Assembly: GCF_902833055.1 (NCBI RefSeq)
Contig: NZ_CADFEJ010000013.1
Coordinates: 62,001-126,000, forward strand
Reading direction: 5' to 3'
DNA: 64,000 bases
DNA from: Burkholderia territorii
GTDB taxonomy: Bacteria; Pseudomonadota; Gammaproteobacteria; Burkholderiales; Burkholderiaceae
In this document: piece by piece, positions 36,893 to 45,363 of the stretch
How the letters are laid out: every line of letters starts with the position of its first letter
How positions within the stretch are numbered: the first letter of the stretch is position 1
Translations under genes and position numbers: made by a program
The notes under the pieces: model-generated
The model's input: the letters and a program-made list of their open reading frames with translations, nothing else
Told to the model about the DNA's origin: nothing
The model's database searches: none

Positions 36893-37705
36893 TTAATCCC
36901 TGGCGGTGCGCAGCGCAACCAGATTCGTCACGCGCGCGGCACCCGCCGTCTTCAATGCATTCGCGGCGGCCGCGAGCGTCGCACCGGACGTCATCACGTC
37001 GTCGACGAGCGCCACGTGGCGGCCGGTGAGATCGCCCGCCACCGAGAACGCCGCGTGCACGTTGTCGCGCCGCGCACGCCGGTCGAGCCGCGACTGCGGC
37101 GCGGTCTCGGCCACGCGGGCAAGCAGTGCCGCGTCGGCGCGCACGCCGAGCCGGCGGGCGAGCGGGCGCGCGATCGCCCACGCCTGGTTGTAGCCGCGCG
37201 CGACGAGCCGGCCGCGCGACAGCGGCACCGGCGCGATCACGTCGAAGCCGCCGGCGGCGCGCATCGCGTCCGTGTCGTCGACGCGCTGCGCGAGCCGGGC
37301 CGCGAATTCCGCCCCGAGCGCGAGCCGCGCGTGAAACTTCAGGCCGCGCGCGAGCCCGTCGAGCGGCGCGCGGTAATCGGCGAGCGCGAGCGTCGCATCG
37401 AACGGCGGCGGAGCCGCGCGGCATGCGTCACACCGGTACGTGGACGCGGACCCCGCGCCACCGCGCCGGCCGCGCGCACCGCGCGGCATCGTCTGCCCGA
37501 CGCCCAGCGGCATCGCGCACACATCGCAGCGCAGCCGTGCTTCGTTCCAGTACGCGGCATCGCAGGCGCTGCAAATCACCGTGTGTGACAAATTGCCGCA
37601 CAGGGCGCACCGATTGGGCAACGCGAGCGCGACGACGCGCGCTGCCAGCGTACGAACCTGCGACAAAACGACGCGCATCGGGCGCGGGGCGAGACGGCTA
37701 TCCAT
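36893..37705 (-). CDS. ComF/GntX-family phosphoribosyltransferase-like protein
   Basis: This 270-residue protein has an N-terminal double zinc-finger region (CALCGNLSHTVICSACDAAYW and a later CDVCAMPLG, then CDAC) and a C-terminal phosphoribosyltransferase fold. The PRPP-type loop is VALVDDVMTSGATLAAAANALK near the end. ComF proteins support DNA uptake in competent bacteria and GntX is the E. coli relative; the reaction is not established. The ATG at 37705 was chosen because the longer frame overlaps the divergent methyltransferase gene. Together with comM at 19769 it hints at competence capacity. Confidence 0.82.
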   Translation of the reverse strand: MDSRLAPRPMRVVLSQVRTLAARVVALALPNRCALCGNLSHTVICSACDAAYWNEARLRCDVCAMPLGVGQTMPRGARGRRGGAGSASTYRCDACRAAPPPFDATLALADYRAPLDGLARGLKFHARLALGAEFAARLAQRVDDTDAMRAAGGFDVIAPVPLSRGRLVARGYNQAWAIARPLARRLGVRADAALLARVAETAPQSRLDRRARRDNVHAAFSVAGDLTGRHVALVDDVMTSGATLAAAANALKTAGAARVTNLVALRTARD

Positions 37706-37788
37706 CGCGAACACTCCTGGCGTCCCCGTCTCGCTGAAGGCAGCGAGGCGAGCGAGTATACTTCGGGCTCTTCGCCAGTGTGCCCGAC

Positions 37789-38754
37789 ATGTCCCCAGCT
37801 TCGACTTCAACCGGCCGTCCGGCCAATGACGCCCGGCGTTTGCGGCGGATCTTCGATCGCCGCGCCGCCGCGTTCGACGCGGTCGCGTTCCTGCCGCGCG
37901 AGATCGCGCAGCGGATGAACGAGCGCCTCGAATACATCAAGGTGAGCCCCGCGGCCGTGCTCGACGCGGGCTGCGGTCCGGGCGACGACCTGCCGGCGTT
38001 GCGCGCACGCTTTCCCGAAGCGCCGGTGTTCGGCGTCGACCTGTCCGGCGCGATGCTCGCGCGGGCGGGTGAGCGCGAGGTCGAGCAGACGAGCTGGCGC
38101 CGCTGGCTGCCCGCGTCGCTCGGCCGGGCGCTGGGCCAGCGCGGCCCGCGCGTCGCGCAGGCCGACTTCTCGACGCTGCCGTTCGCGGCCGGCGCGTTCG
38201 ACCTGATCTGGTCGAATCTCGCGCTGCACTGGCATTCCCGTCCCGATACGGTGTTCCCCGAATGGCAGCGCGTGCTGCGCGTGAATGGCCTGCTGATGTT
38301 CAGCACGCTCGGCCCCGACACGCTGCGCGAGTTGCGCGCGGCCTGCGCGGACGCCGAAGCGGCGCTCGGCATCGCTTCCCCCGCCGCGCGCGTCGTCGAC
38401 TTCGTCGACATGCACGATCTCGGCGACATGCTCGTCGAGAGCGGCTTCGAGATCCCGGTGATGGACCAGGAAGTGCTGACCGTCACGTACAAGACGCCCG
38501 ACTCCCTGCTCGCCGACGTGCGCCGCTGGGGCGCCTATCCGTTCGAGCGCGCGGTGCCGCAACGTGCGGGGCGGCGCTTTCGCGCGGCGCTCGGCGACGC
38601 GCTGGACGCGCGCCGGCGCGCGGACGGCACGATTCCGCTGACGTTCGAAGTGATCTACGGCCACGCGTGGAAGGCCGTGCCGCGCACGACCGCCGAGGGG
38701 CACGGGATCGTGCGCATCGAAGATATCGGAAAGGGGCGTCCGAAGAATCGGTAA
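37789..38754 (+). CDS. BioC-like SAM-dependent methyltransferase
   Basis: This 321-residue methyltransferase has motif I VLDAGCGPGDDLPALRARFP near residue 55 and DLIWSNLALHWHSRPD as the post-motif segment. It resembles BioC, which methylates malonyl-ACP to start biotin synthesis. It is longer than E. coli BioC, and no bio genes lie next to it, so a role in biotin synthesis is only suggested. A GTG nine bases upstream could also start it. It is divergent from the comF-like gene. Confidence 0.78.
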   Translation: MSPASTSTGRPANDARRLRRIFDRRAAAFDAVAFLPREIAQRMNERLEYIKVSPAAVLDAGCGPGDDLPALRARFPEAPVFGVDLSGAMLARAGEREVEQTSWRRWLPASLGRALGQRGPRVAQADFSTLPFAAGAFDLIWSNLALHWHSRPDTVFPEWQRVLRVNGLLMFSTLGPDTLRELRAACADAEAALGIASPAARVVDFVDMHDLGDMLVESGFEIPVMDQEVLTVTYKTPDSLLADVRRWGAYPFERAVPQRAGRRFRAALGDALDARRRADGTIPLTFEVIYGHAWKAVPRTTAEGHGIVRIEDIGKGRPKNR

Positions 38755-38871
38755 AGCGGTAAAGAGGGGTTTTGTTATGTCTGAAATTAGCGGCGCAAAG
38801 CGGGGCCGAATTGATGTGAAAAACGCCCGGGAAGCTTGTGGCGCTTGGCTCGCGGGCCGATAGCCGCTTGC

Positions 38872-38900
38872 TTGTGGATGCCATTGAACCCGCCTATAAT
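38872..38900 (+). promoter_or_regulatory. Sigma-70 promoter of the DUF2244-cta block
   Basis: TTGTGG at 38872-38877 and an exact TATAAT at 38895-38900 are separated by 17 bases. The start is expected near 38907. It may drive the DUF2244 gene and, by read-through, the oxidase operon. Confidence 0.65.
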
Positions 38901-38949
38901 GCGTCAGCTTGTCGTCCCGGGGTCCCCGCAATACGGGCCGGCGAGTCCG

Positions 38950-39474
38950 ATGCAGGCATGCATCGCATGCCATTCGCGTGAGGCGGCGATGGAAGCAGCG
39001 AGGGTTTTGGCGGAGACGACGAACGATGAGCCGGTCCTCGAAGACTGGCTCATGAAACGCAACTGTTCGGTGTCGCCGCGCCAGTTCGTGCTGTTTTACG
39101 CGTCGCTCGCGAGCTTCTCGCTGGTGATCGCGGCATTGCTGATGTGGCGGGGGGCCTGGCTCGTCATGCCCTTCACTGGAATCGAATTGCTGGCGGTAGG
39201 CGTCGCGTTTGCGGTCTATGCCCGTCATGCGATCGATTACGAGCGCATCAGGCTGTTTCCGCATCGGCTCGTGATCGAGCGGATGGATGCGGAGCGGTTC
39301 ACGCAGATCGAATTCAACCCGCGCTGGGTGCGGGTCGAGCCGGGTGCGACGCCACGCGATCCGATTCGACTGGTATCGCGCGGGCAGACCGTCGTAATCG
39401 GGCAGCATCTCGCGCAGCACAAGCGTGCGCAGTTCGCCGACGAACTGCGCGTGTCGCTCAGGCGCTGCGGCTGA
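38950..39474 (+). CDS. DUF2244 membrane protein
   Basis: This 174-residue protein has two central membrane helices (FVLFYASLASFSLVIAALLMW and LVMPFTGIELLAVGVAFAVYARH). The DUF2244 pattern, with RNCSVSPRQFVLFY before them and HRLVIERMDAERFTQIEFNPRWVRVE after them, is clear. Its function is unknown; in many proteobacteria it sits beside cytochrome c oxidase genes, as here, 56 bases before ctaC. The ATG at 38950 is the first after the promoter; ATG at 38991 would give a 160-residue form that fits the family about as well. Confidence 0.78.
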   Translation: MQACIACHSREAAMEAARVLAETTNDEPVLEDWLMKRNCSVSPRQFVLFYASLASFSLVIAALLMWRGAWLVMPFTGIELLAVGVAFAVYARHAIDYERIRLFPHRLVIERMDAERFTQIEFNPRWVRVEPGATPRDPIRLVSRGQTVVIGQHLAQHKRAQFADELRVSLRRCG

Positions 39475-39530
39475 CGAAGCGCGGGCATCGGCCGAAACGG
39501 GCCGGCGGCTCGCGACGGGGGAGGGTTTGA

Positions 39531-41123
39531 ATGGAAATTTTGGGTAAGGATGCTATGAAAACAATCAAGCGAGCCCTCACGGGCGTGCTGGCATGCAGCG
39601 GATTGCTCTTTGCCGGCGCTGCTCTGGCGGTCGGTGATAGCCCGGGCGGCCCCCGCGTCAACGAGATCAACTTTCAGCCGCCGGTCACGAAAATCGCCGA
39701 GGAGCTCTACGATCTCCACACGATGATGCTGATCCTGTGTACGGTGATCTTCGTCGGCGTGTTCGGCGTGATGTTCTATTCGATCTTCGCGCACCGCAAA
39801 TCCAAGGGCCACAAGGCCGCCAATTTCCATGAAAGCACGACCGTCGAAATCATCTGGACGATCGTGCCGTTCATCATCGTCGTGCTGATGGCGCTGCCGG
39901 CCACGAAGGCCGTCGTCGCGATGAAGGACACGACCAACGCCGATCTCACGATCAAGGTCACCGGCTACCAGTGGAAGTGGGGCTACGACTACGTGAAGGG
40001 CCCGGGCGAGGGCATCAGCTTCCTGTCGACGCTCACCACCCCGCGTGACGAAGTGATGGGCAAGAAGGCGATCAGCGATACCTATCTGCAGGAAGTCGAC
40101 AACCCGCTCGTCGTGCCGGTCAACAAGAAGATCCGCATCATCACGACCGCGAACGACGTCGTTCACTCGTGGTACGTGCCCGCGTTCGGCGTGAAGCAGG
40201 ATGCGATCCCCGGCTTCGTGCGCGACACGTGGTTCAAGGCCGACAAGGTCGGCACGTTCCGCGGCTTCTGTACCGAACTGTGCGGCAAGGAACACGCGTT
40301 CATGCCGGTGGTGGTCGAAGTGCTGTCGGACGACGACTACGCGAAGTGGGTGAGCGCGCAGAAGGCCAAGCTGGCGAGCGCGTCGGTCGATCCGAACAAG
40401 GTTTACACGATGGCCGAACTCGTCGCGCACGGCGAGGAAGTCTACAAGGCGAACTGCGCGGCCTGCCACCAGGTGAACGGCAAGGGCCTTGGCGCATTCC
40501 CGGCGATGGACGGCAGCCAGATCGTGAACGGCCCGATCGCCGGTCACGTCGAGCGCGTGCTGCACGGCAAGGGTGCAATGCCGTCGTGGGCGTCGCTGTC
40601 GGACCTCGACATCGCATCGGTCATCACGTACGAGCGCAATTCGTGGGGCAACCACAAGAACGACCTGCTGCAGCCGAAGCAAGTGGCTGACGCGCGCAAC
40701 GGCAAGATGCCGGAAGACGCGGCAGGCGCGGCAGGTGCAGCGGCCCCGGCCGAAGCGGCTTCGGCGCCGGCGCAAGCCGCGTCGGGCGCGGAACCGGCGG
40801 CGGCATCGGCTGCGCTGTCGACGATCTACTTCGAGACGGGCAAGAGCGTGCTGCCGGCCGACGCGAAAGCGGCGATCGCCGCAGCGGCCGACTATGCGAA
40901 GGCACATCCGGACGCGAAGCTCGCGCTGTCGGGTTTCACCGACAAGACGGGCTCGGCCGACGCGAACGCCGAACTCGCCAAGCATCGCGCGCAGGCCGTG
41001 CGCGACGCGCTGAAGGCAGCAGGCGTGGCGGAAGACCACATTATTCTCAAAAAGCCGGAAACGATCACGGGCGGGGCTGACGCCAAGGAAGCCCGGCGGG
41101 TCGAGATCGGGCCGGCGGCTTGA
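39531..41123 (+). CDS. ctaC: Cytochrome c oxidase subunit II fused to cytochrome c and OmpA-like domains
   Basis: This 530-residue subunit takes electrons from cytochrome c and feeds the oxidase. A signal peptide and two membrane helices (about 62-86 and 106-130) precede the CuA domain with ligands H212, C247, E249, C251, H255 and M258. A cytochrome c domain follows with heme motif CAACH at 309-313 and a likely axial Met in KGAMPSW. An Ala/Pro/Glu-rich linker (about 394-428) leads to an OmpA-like domain (430-530) containing SGFTDKTGSADANAEL, HRAQAV and ARRVEIG. The OmpA part is beyond the normal caa3 architecture. GGGAGGG precedes the ATG; a second ATG at 39555 is possible. Confidence 0.93.
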   Translation: MEILGKDAMKTIKRALTGVLACSGLLFAGAALAVGDSPGGPRVNEINFQPPVTKIAEELYDLHTMMLILCTVIFVGVFGVMFYSIFAHRKSKGHKAANFHESTTVEIIWTIVPFIIVVLMALPATKAVVAMKDTTNADLTIKVTGYQWKWGYDYVKGPGEGISFLSTLTTPRDEVMGKKAISDTYLQEVDNPLVVPVNKKIRIITTANDVVHSWYVPAFGVKQDAIPGFVRDTWFKADKVGTFRGFCTELCGKEHAFMPVVVEVLSDDDYAKWVSAQKAKLASASVDPNKVYTMAELVAHGEEVYKANCAACHQVNGKGLGAFPAMDGSQIVNGPIAGHVERVLHGKGAMPSWASLSDLDIASVITYERNSWGNHKNDLLQPKQVADARNGKMPEDAAGAAGAAAPAEAASAPAQAASGAEPAAASAALSTIYFETGKSVLPADAKAAIAAAADYAKAHPDAKLALSGFTDKTGSADANAELAKHRAQAVRDALKAAGVAEDHIILKKPETITGGADAKEARRVEIGPAA

Positions 41124-41166
41124 CGTGTCGCTGAGTTAGTCGACGTATTCGCATTAGGAGATTCTC

Positions 41167-42774
41167 ATGTCTAGCATCGGGCACGACGTAGCCGCGGACC
41201 ACGCGCACGACGACCACGCGCACGAAGCCCCGCACGGCTGGCGTCGCTGGCTGTTCGCCACCAACCACAAGGACATCGGTACGCTGTACCTGCTGTTCTC
41301 GTTCATCATGTTCCTGTCGGGCGGCGTGATGGCACTCGGCATCCGTGCCGAGCTGTTCGAGCCGGGCCTGCAGATCATGCGTCCGGAGTTCTTCAACGAA
41401 CTCACGACGATGCACGGCCTGATCATGGTGTTCGGCGCGATCATGCCGGCGTTCGTCGGTTTCGCGAACTGGATGATTCCGCTGCAGATCGGCGCGTCCG
41501 ACATGGCGTTCGCGCGGATGAACAACTTCAGCTTCTGGCTGCTGCCGGTCGCGGCCGTGCTGCTGGTCGGTTCGTTCTTCGCGCCGGGCGGCGCGACGGC
41601 CGCCGGCTGGACGCTGTACGCACCGCTGTCGACGCAGATGGGCCCGGGCATGGACTTCGCGATCTTCGCGGTCCACATCATGGGCGCGTCGTCGATCATG
41701 GGCGGTATCAACATCGTCGTGACGATCCTGAACATGCGCGCACCGGGCATGACGCTGATGAAGATGCCGATGTTCGCATGGACCTGGCTGATCACCGCGT
41801 ACCTGCTGATCGCCGTGATGCCGGTCCTGGCGGGCGCGATCACGATGGTGCTGTTCGACCGCCACTTCGGCACGTCGTTCTTCAACGCGGCAGGCGGCGG
41901 CGACCCGGTGATGTACCAGCACATCTTCTGGTTCTTCGGCCACCCCGAGGTGTACATCATGATTCTGCCGGCGTTCGGGATCGTGTCGCAGGTGATCCCG
42001 GCGTTCGCACGCAAGACGCTGTTCGGCTACAGCTCGATGGTGTACGCGACGGCTTCGATCGCGATCCTGTCGTTCATGGTCTGGGCGCACCACATGTTCG
42101 CAACGGGCATGCCGGTCACCGGCCAGCTGTTCTTCATGTACGCGACGATGCTGATCGCGGTGCCGACGGGCGTGAAGGTGTTCAACTGGCTCGCGACGAT
42201 GTGGCGCGGCTCGATGACGTTCGAAACCCCGATGCTGTTCGCGATCGGCTTCCTGTTCGTGTTCACGTTCGGCGGCCTGACGGGTCTGATGCTGGCGATG
42301 GCGCCGCTCGATATCCAGTACCACGGCACCTACTTCGTGGTCGCGCACTTCCACTACGTGCTGGTGGCCGGGTCGCTGTTCGCGCTGTTCGCGGGCTGGT
42401 ACTACTGGGCGCCGAAGTGGACGGGCTGGATGTACAACGAGACGCGCGGCAAGATCCACTTCTGGGCGTCGATGATCTTCTTCAACCTGACGTTCTTCCC
42501 GATGCACTTCGTCGGTCTCGCGGGCATGCCGCGCCGCTATGCGGACTACCCGGCGCAGTTCACGGACTTCAACCAGGTGGCGACGATCGGCGCATTCGGC
42601 TTCGGCCTCGCGCAGGTGTACTTCCTGTTCGCGGTCGCGCTGCCGGCCTACCGTGGCGGCGGCGAGCTGGAAAAGGCGTCGGACAAGCCGTGGGATGGCG
42701 CGACGGGCCTCGAGTGGACGGTGCCGAGCCCGGCTCCGTTCCATACGTTCGAGCAACCGCCGCACGTCGAATAA
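41167..42774 (+). CDS. ctaD: Cytochrome c oxidase subunit I
   Basis: This 535-residue catalytic subunit holds heme a and the heme a3-CuB centre and pumps protons. Twelve membrane helices are expected. Heme and copper ligands lie in TMHGLIMVFGA, the HPEVY motif of FFGHPEVYIMILP, the two histidines of WAHHMF, and HGTYFVVAHFHYVL near residue 400. It begins 43 bases after ctaC. Length and motifs are typical of aa3/caa3 enzymes. Its N-terminus is unusually histidine-rich (DVAADHAHDDHAHEAPHG). Confidence 0.97.
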   Translation: MSSIGHDVAADHAHDDHAHEAPHGWRRWLFATNHKDIGTLYLLFSFIMFLSGGVMALGIRAELFEPGLQIMRPEFFNELTTMHGLIMVFGAIMPAFVGFANWMIPLQIGASDMAFARMNNFSFWLLPVAAVLLVGSFFAPGGATAAGWTLYAPLSTQMGPGMDFAIFAVHIMGASSIMGGINIVVTILNMRAPGMTLMKMPMFAWTWLITAYLLIAVMPVLAGAITMVLFDRHFGTSFFNAAGGGDPVMYQHIFWFFGHPEVYIMILPAFGIVSQVIPAFARKTLFGYSSMVYATASIAILSFMVWAHHMFATGMPVTGQLFFMYATMLIAVPTGVKVFNWLATMWRGSMTFETPMLFAIGFLFVFTFGGLTGLMLAMAPLDIQYHGTYFVVAHFHYVLVAGSLFALFAGWYYWAPKWTGWMYNETRGKIHFWASMIFFNLTFFPMHFVGLAGMPRRYADYPAQFTDFNQVATIGAFGFGLAQVYFLFAVALPAYRGGGELEKASDKPWDGATGLEWTVPSPAPFHTFEQPPHVE

Positions 42775-42854
42775 GTTTCACCCGGCGTTCCGCCGCTGCC
42801 TGCCGCGCAGGCAGGCGCGGCGGGCGCCGAACTGAAGTCTCAGCAAAGTTCCAG

Positions 42855-42995
42855 ATGAACCGGAATCCACAAGAAAGACGAACGCCCGAGCAGATTCGCG
42901 CGGGCAACAAGCGGCTCGGCCTCATCCTGCTCGTCATCGCCGCCGTTTTTTTCGTGGGTGTCGTGATCAAGCAGTGGTGGCTGTCCACTCACTGA
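42855..42995 (+). CDS. Cytochrome oxidase small assembly protein (46 aa)
   Basis: ATG at 42855 to the stop at 42993-42995 encodes 46 residues: a polar, basic N-terminus (NRNPQERRTPEQIRAGNKR) and one membrane helix (LGLILLVIAAVFFVGVVI) ending KQWWLSTH. It lies between ctaD and ctaG, where betaproteobacteria carry a small oxidase assembly protein. It is probably a single-pass inner-membrane peptide aiding assembly or stability. The exact role is unknown. Confidence 0.8.
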   Translation: MNRNPQERRTPEQIRAGNKRLGLILLVIAAVFFVGVVIKQWWLSTH

Positions 42996-43030
42996 TGCAG
43001 TAACTGACGCAGTAGCGAGGAAGTAGTCGT

Positions 43031-43639
43031 ATGTCGAAGCCGGAAGAGGGCGCCGTCGATCGCGCGTTCAATCGTTCGATGCTGATGAAGCTCTTCGTCG
43101 TGGCCGGACTGATGTTCGGCTTCGGCTTCGCGCTGATTCCGATGTATCGCGCGATTTGCCAGATCACCGGCATCAACAACCTGGTGCAGCGCGACGTCAG
43201 CGAACGCGAGGCGAAGAACACGCAGGTCGACTACAGCCGCACGGTGTCGGTCGAGTTCGATGCGAATGCGCGCGGCCCGCTCGGGTTCAAGCCCGAGCAC
43301 AACAGCCTCGATGTGCATCCGGGCGAGCTGACGACGATCGTGTACGACGTGACCAACGGGCAGGGCAGGCCGATGGTGGCGCAGGCGATTCCGAGCTACG
43401 CGCCGAAGCAGGCAACGGAATTCTTCAAGAAGATCGAGTGTTTTTGCTTCACGCAACAGACGCTGGCAGCGAACGAGTCGCGCAAGATGCCGGTGGTGTT
43501 CGTGATCGATCCGAAGCTGCCGAAGGACGTGAAGACGATCACGCTGTCGTACACGTTCTTCGAACTGAACACGCCGGCCGCGCCGGCGCCGGCACCGCGC
43601 AAGACGGCGGCGCAGGGCGCGGCGAAGCCGGACGCATGA
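43031..43639 (+). CDS. ctaG: Cytochrome c oxidase copper-insertion factor CtaG (Cox11 type)
   Basis: This 202-residue membrane-anchored protein delivers copper to the CuB site of subunit I. One helix near residue 25 (LFVVAGLMFGFGFALIPMYRAIC) precedes a periplasmic domain with the Cox11 copper motif ECFCFTQQTL near residue 137. The C-terminus is Ala- and Pro-rich. GAGGAAG precedes the ATG. It belongs to the cta operon between the small assembly peptide and the DUF2970 gene. Confidence 0.95.
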   Translation: MSKPEEGAVDRAFNRSMLMKLFVVAGLMFGFGFALIPMYRAICQITGINNLVQRDVSEREAKNTQVDYSRTVSVEFDANARGPLGFKPEHNSLDVHPGELTTIVYDVTNGQGRPMVAQAIPSYAPKQATEFFKKIECFCFTQQTLAANESRKMPVVFVIDPKLPKDVKTITLSYTFFELNTPAAPAPAPRKTAAQGAAKPDA

Positions 43640-43652
43640 CGGAGACGGAGCG

Positions 43653-43853
43653 GTGACGGAGACCAAGCGGAGCGGGACGTTCGGCCAGGCATTGCGAGCG
43701 GTGTTGTGGTCGTTCTTCGGGGTGCGCAAGCGGCGCGACCTGGAGGCCGATGCGACGCAGCTCAATCCGCTGCACGTGCTGATCGTCGCGTTGATCGCGG
43801 CCGGCATGTTCATCGGCGTGCTGATCCTGATCGTGCGTGCGGTCGTGGGTTGA
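43653..43853 (+). CDS. DUF2970 small membrane protein (66 aa)
   Basis: GTG at 43653 opens a 66-residue protein with one C-terminal helix (LHVLIVALIAAGMFIGVLILIVRAVV) and the family core ALRAVLWSFFGVRKRRDLEAD. DUF2970 proteins are typically found next to ctaG in betaproteobacteria, and their function is unknown. It begins 13 bases after ctaG and is probably co-translated. Confidence 0.8.
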   Translation: MTETKRSGTFGQALRAVLWSFFGVRKRRDLEADATQLNPLHVLIVALIAAGMFIGVLILIVRAVVG

Positions 43854-43992
43854 GGCCCGCGGCCACGAAAGAATGCAGTGCGTGGCGCCCGGGCGCCGCG
43901 TGCGGGAAAGCGCGGCGGCGGCACGCGCCGTGCAAGAAATAAAGCCGGAGCGGTTTCCGGTACACAAATTGGACTGAAGTGGAGAATCAAGC

Positions 43993-44850
43993 ATGAGCGG
44001 TCAAAACCAGACCCCGTACTATTTCGTGCCGCATCCGTCGCAGCATCCGATCAGCGCGGCCATCGGCCTGCTGGTCATGCTCGCGTCGGTGGCGCTGTGG
44101 ATCAACGGTCACGACTGGGCTCCGTACACGGCGCTGCTTGGCCTGCTGTGGTTGCTCTTCACGCTGTATCACTGGTTCGGCGACGCGATCGCCGAGTCCG
44201 AAGGCGGTCATTACGGCAAGAACGTCGACAAGTCGTACCGCTGGAGCATGAGCTGGTTCATTTTCTCCGAAGTCATGTTCTTCGGCGCATTCTTCGGCGC
44301 GCTGTTCTATGCGCGCGAAATCGCGCTGCACCAGCTCGGCAGCCTCGACTACAAGCTGATCTGGCCGGACTTCTCCGCCGTGTGGCCGAACGAAGGCCCC
44401 GCCGCGCTCGCCGGTCACTTCAAGACGATGGGCCCGTGGCCGGTGCCGACGCTGAACACCGCATTCCTGCTGGCGTCGGGCGCGACGCTGACGGTGTCGC
44501 ACCACGCGCTGCGCGACGATCACCGCAACAAGGCGATCGCGTGGCTGGCCGCGACGCTCGTGCTCGGTGTCTGCTTCCTGTTCATGCAGGGCTTCGAGTA
44601 CTACCACGCGTACAACGAACTGAACCTGACGCTGAACTCGGGCGTGTACGGCTCGACGTTCTTCCTGCTGACGGGCTTCCACGGCTTCCACGTGTTCCTC
44701 GGCGGCACGATGCTCGCGGTGGTGCTGGTGCGGATGATCCGCGGCCACTTCAAGCCCGATCACCACTTCGCATTCGAAGGCGCCGCGTGGTACTGGCACT
44801 TCGTCGACGTCGTCTGGCTCGGCCTGTACGTCGTCGTCTACTGGCTGTAA
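43993..44850 (+). CDS. ctaE: Cytochrome c oxidase subunit III
   Basis: This 285-residue subunit has seven expected helices and supports proton supply and stability of the oxidase. The N-terminus NQTPYYFVPHPSQHPISAAIGLL, WFIFSEVMFFGAFFGALFY and the C-terminal FEGAAWYWHFVDVVWLGLYVVVYWL are diagnostic. It is separated from DUF2970 by 139 bases with no obvious gene and is followed by a strong terminator, which closes the structural part of the oxidase operon. Confidence 0.96.
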   Translation: MSGQNQTPYYFVPHPSQHPISAAIGLLVMLASVALWINGHDWAPYTALLGLLWLLFTLYHWFGDAIAESEGGHYGKNVDKSYRWSMSWFIFSEVMFFGAFFGALFYAREIALHQLGSLDYKLIWPDFSAVWPNEGPAALAGHFKTMGPWPVPTLNTAFLLASGATLTVSHHALRDDHRNKAIAWLAATLVLGVCFLFMQGFEYYHAYNELNLTLNSGVYGSTFFLLTGFHGFHVFLGGTMLAVVLVRMIRGHFKPDHHFAFEGAAWYWHFVDVVWLGLYVVVYWL

Positions 44851-44858
44851 ATGCAGGA

Positions 44859-44890
44859 ACGGCCCGCGCAGCGATGCGCGGGCCGTTTTC
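44859..44890 (+). terminator. Rho-independent terminator after ctaE
   Basis: ACGGCCCGCGCA, four bases, TGCGCGGGCCGT and TTTT. The 12-pair stem is perfect and starts eight bases after the ctaE stop. Confidence 0.85.
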
Positions 44891-45001
44891 ATTGGCAAGG
44901 ACGGGGCAGCGGCTGGTTGCCTGCGCCCGACGCCAGCCCGGCGCCGCCGCGACTCAGTCAGGCGGCGCTTTTGCTTGGTGGCACCGTTGTGCGGCGAAAT
45001 G

Positions 45002-45049
45002 TCACAGCGGGCGCGGTCACAGCGAGCGCGGAAGTGACAGCGGTCGCGG
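45002..45049. repeat. Three copies of a 15-base tandem repeat
   Basis: TCACAGCGGGCGCGG and TCACAGCGAGCGCGG are adjacent, followed after three bases by TGACAGCGGTCGCGG. It lies in the gap between the convergent ctaE and twin-helix protein genes. No dyad or coding role is apparent. Confidence 0.6.
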
Positions 45050-45069
45050 CGACCGCCGGCACGGATGCA

Positions 45070-45279
45070 TCAACGCCCGATCGGCAGGCCGGTCGAATGA
45101 ATCCAGCCCATCCAGTTCGCGAACAGGATGAACACGAACAGCGAGATCGACAGCCCGACGCGGGTGGCGAGCGACCACACCATGCGCTTCGTATGGCCGC
45201 GGTCTTGCATCATGAAGTAGAGCGCCGAGCCCATGCTGGCGACGATGAGGACGAAGGCGATGGGAACGAGGATGTGCAT
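45070..45279 (-). CDS. Twin-helix DUF2909 membrane protein (69 aa)
   Basis: This 69-residue protein has two hydrophobic segments (ILVPIAFVLIVASMGSALYFMM and VGLSISLFVFILFANWMGWI). It fits the twin transmembrane/DUF2909 family found in betaproteobacterial oxidase clusters opposite the SURF1 gene. It is divergent from the SURF1 gene with 84 bases between the starts. Function unknown; involvement in oxidase assembly is inferred from position. Confidence 0.75.
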   Translation of the reverse strand: MHILVPIAFVLIVASMGSALYFMMQDRGHTKRMVWSLATRVGLSISLFVFILFANWMGWIHSTGLPIGR

Positions 45280-45363
45280 GACGCGTACCGGACGACGGCA
45301 ATTCGAAAGGAAGAGGATAATTATCGCACTTCGCTTTCGCGAATGCGCCTCGCGGGTGGCCCG

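Noticed and set aside
45002..45049. CRISPR array
   Set aside because: The 15-base units are adjacent with no unique spacers and there are no cas genes.
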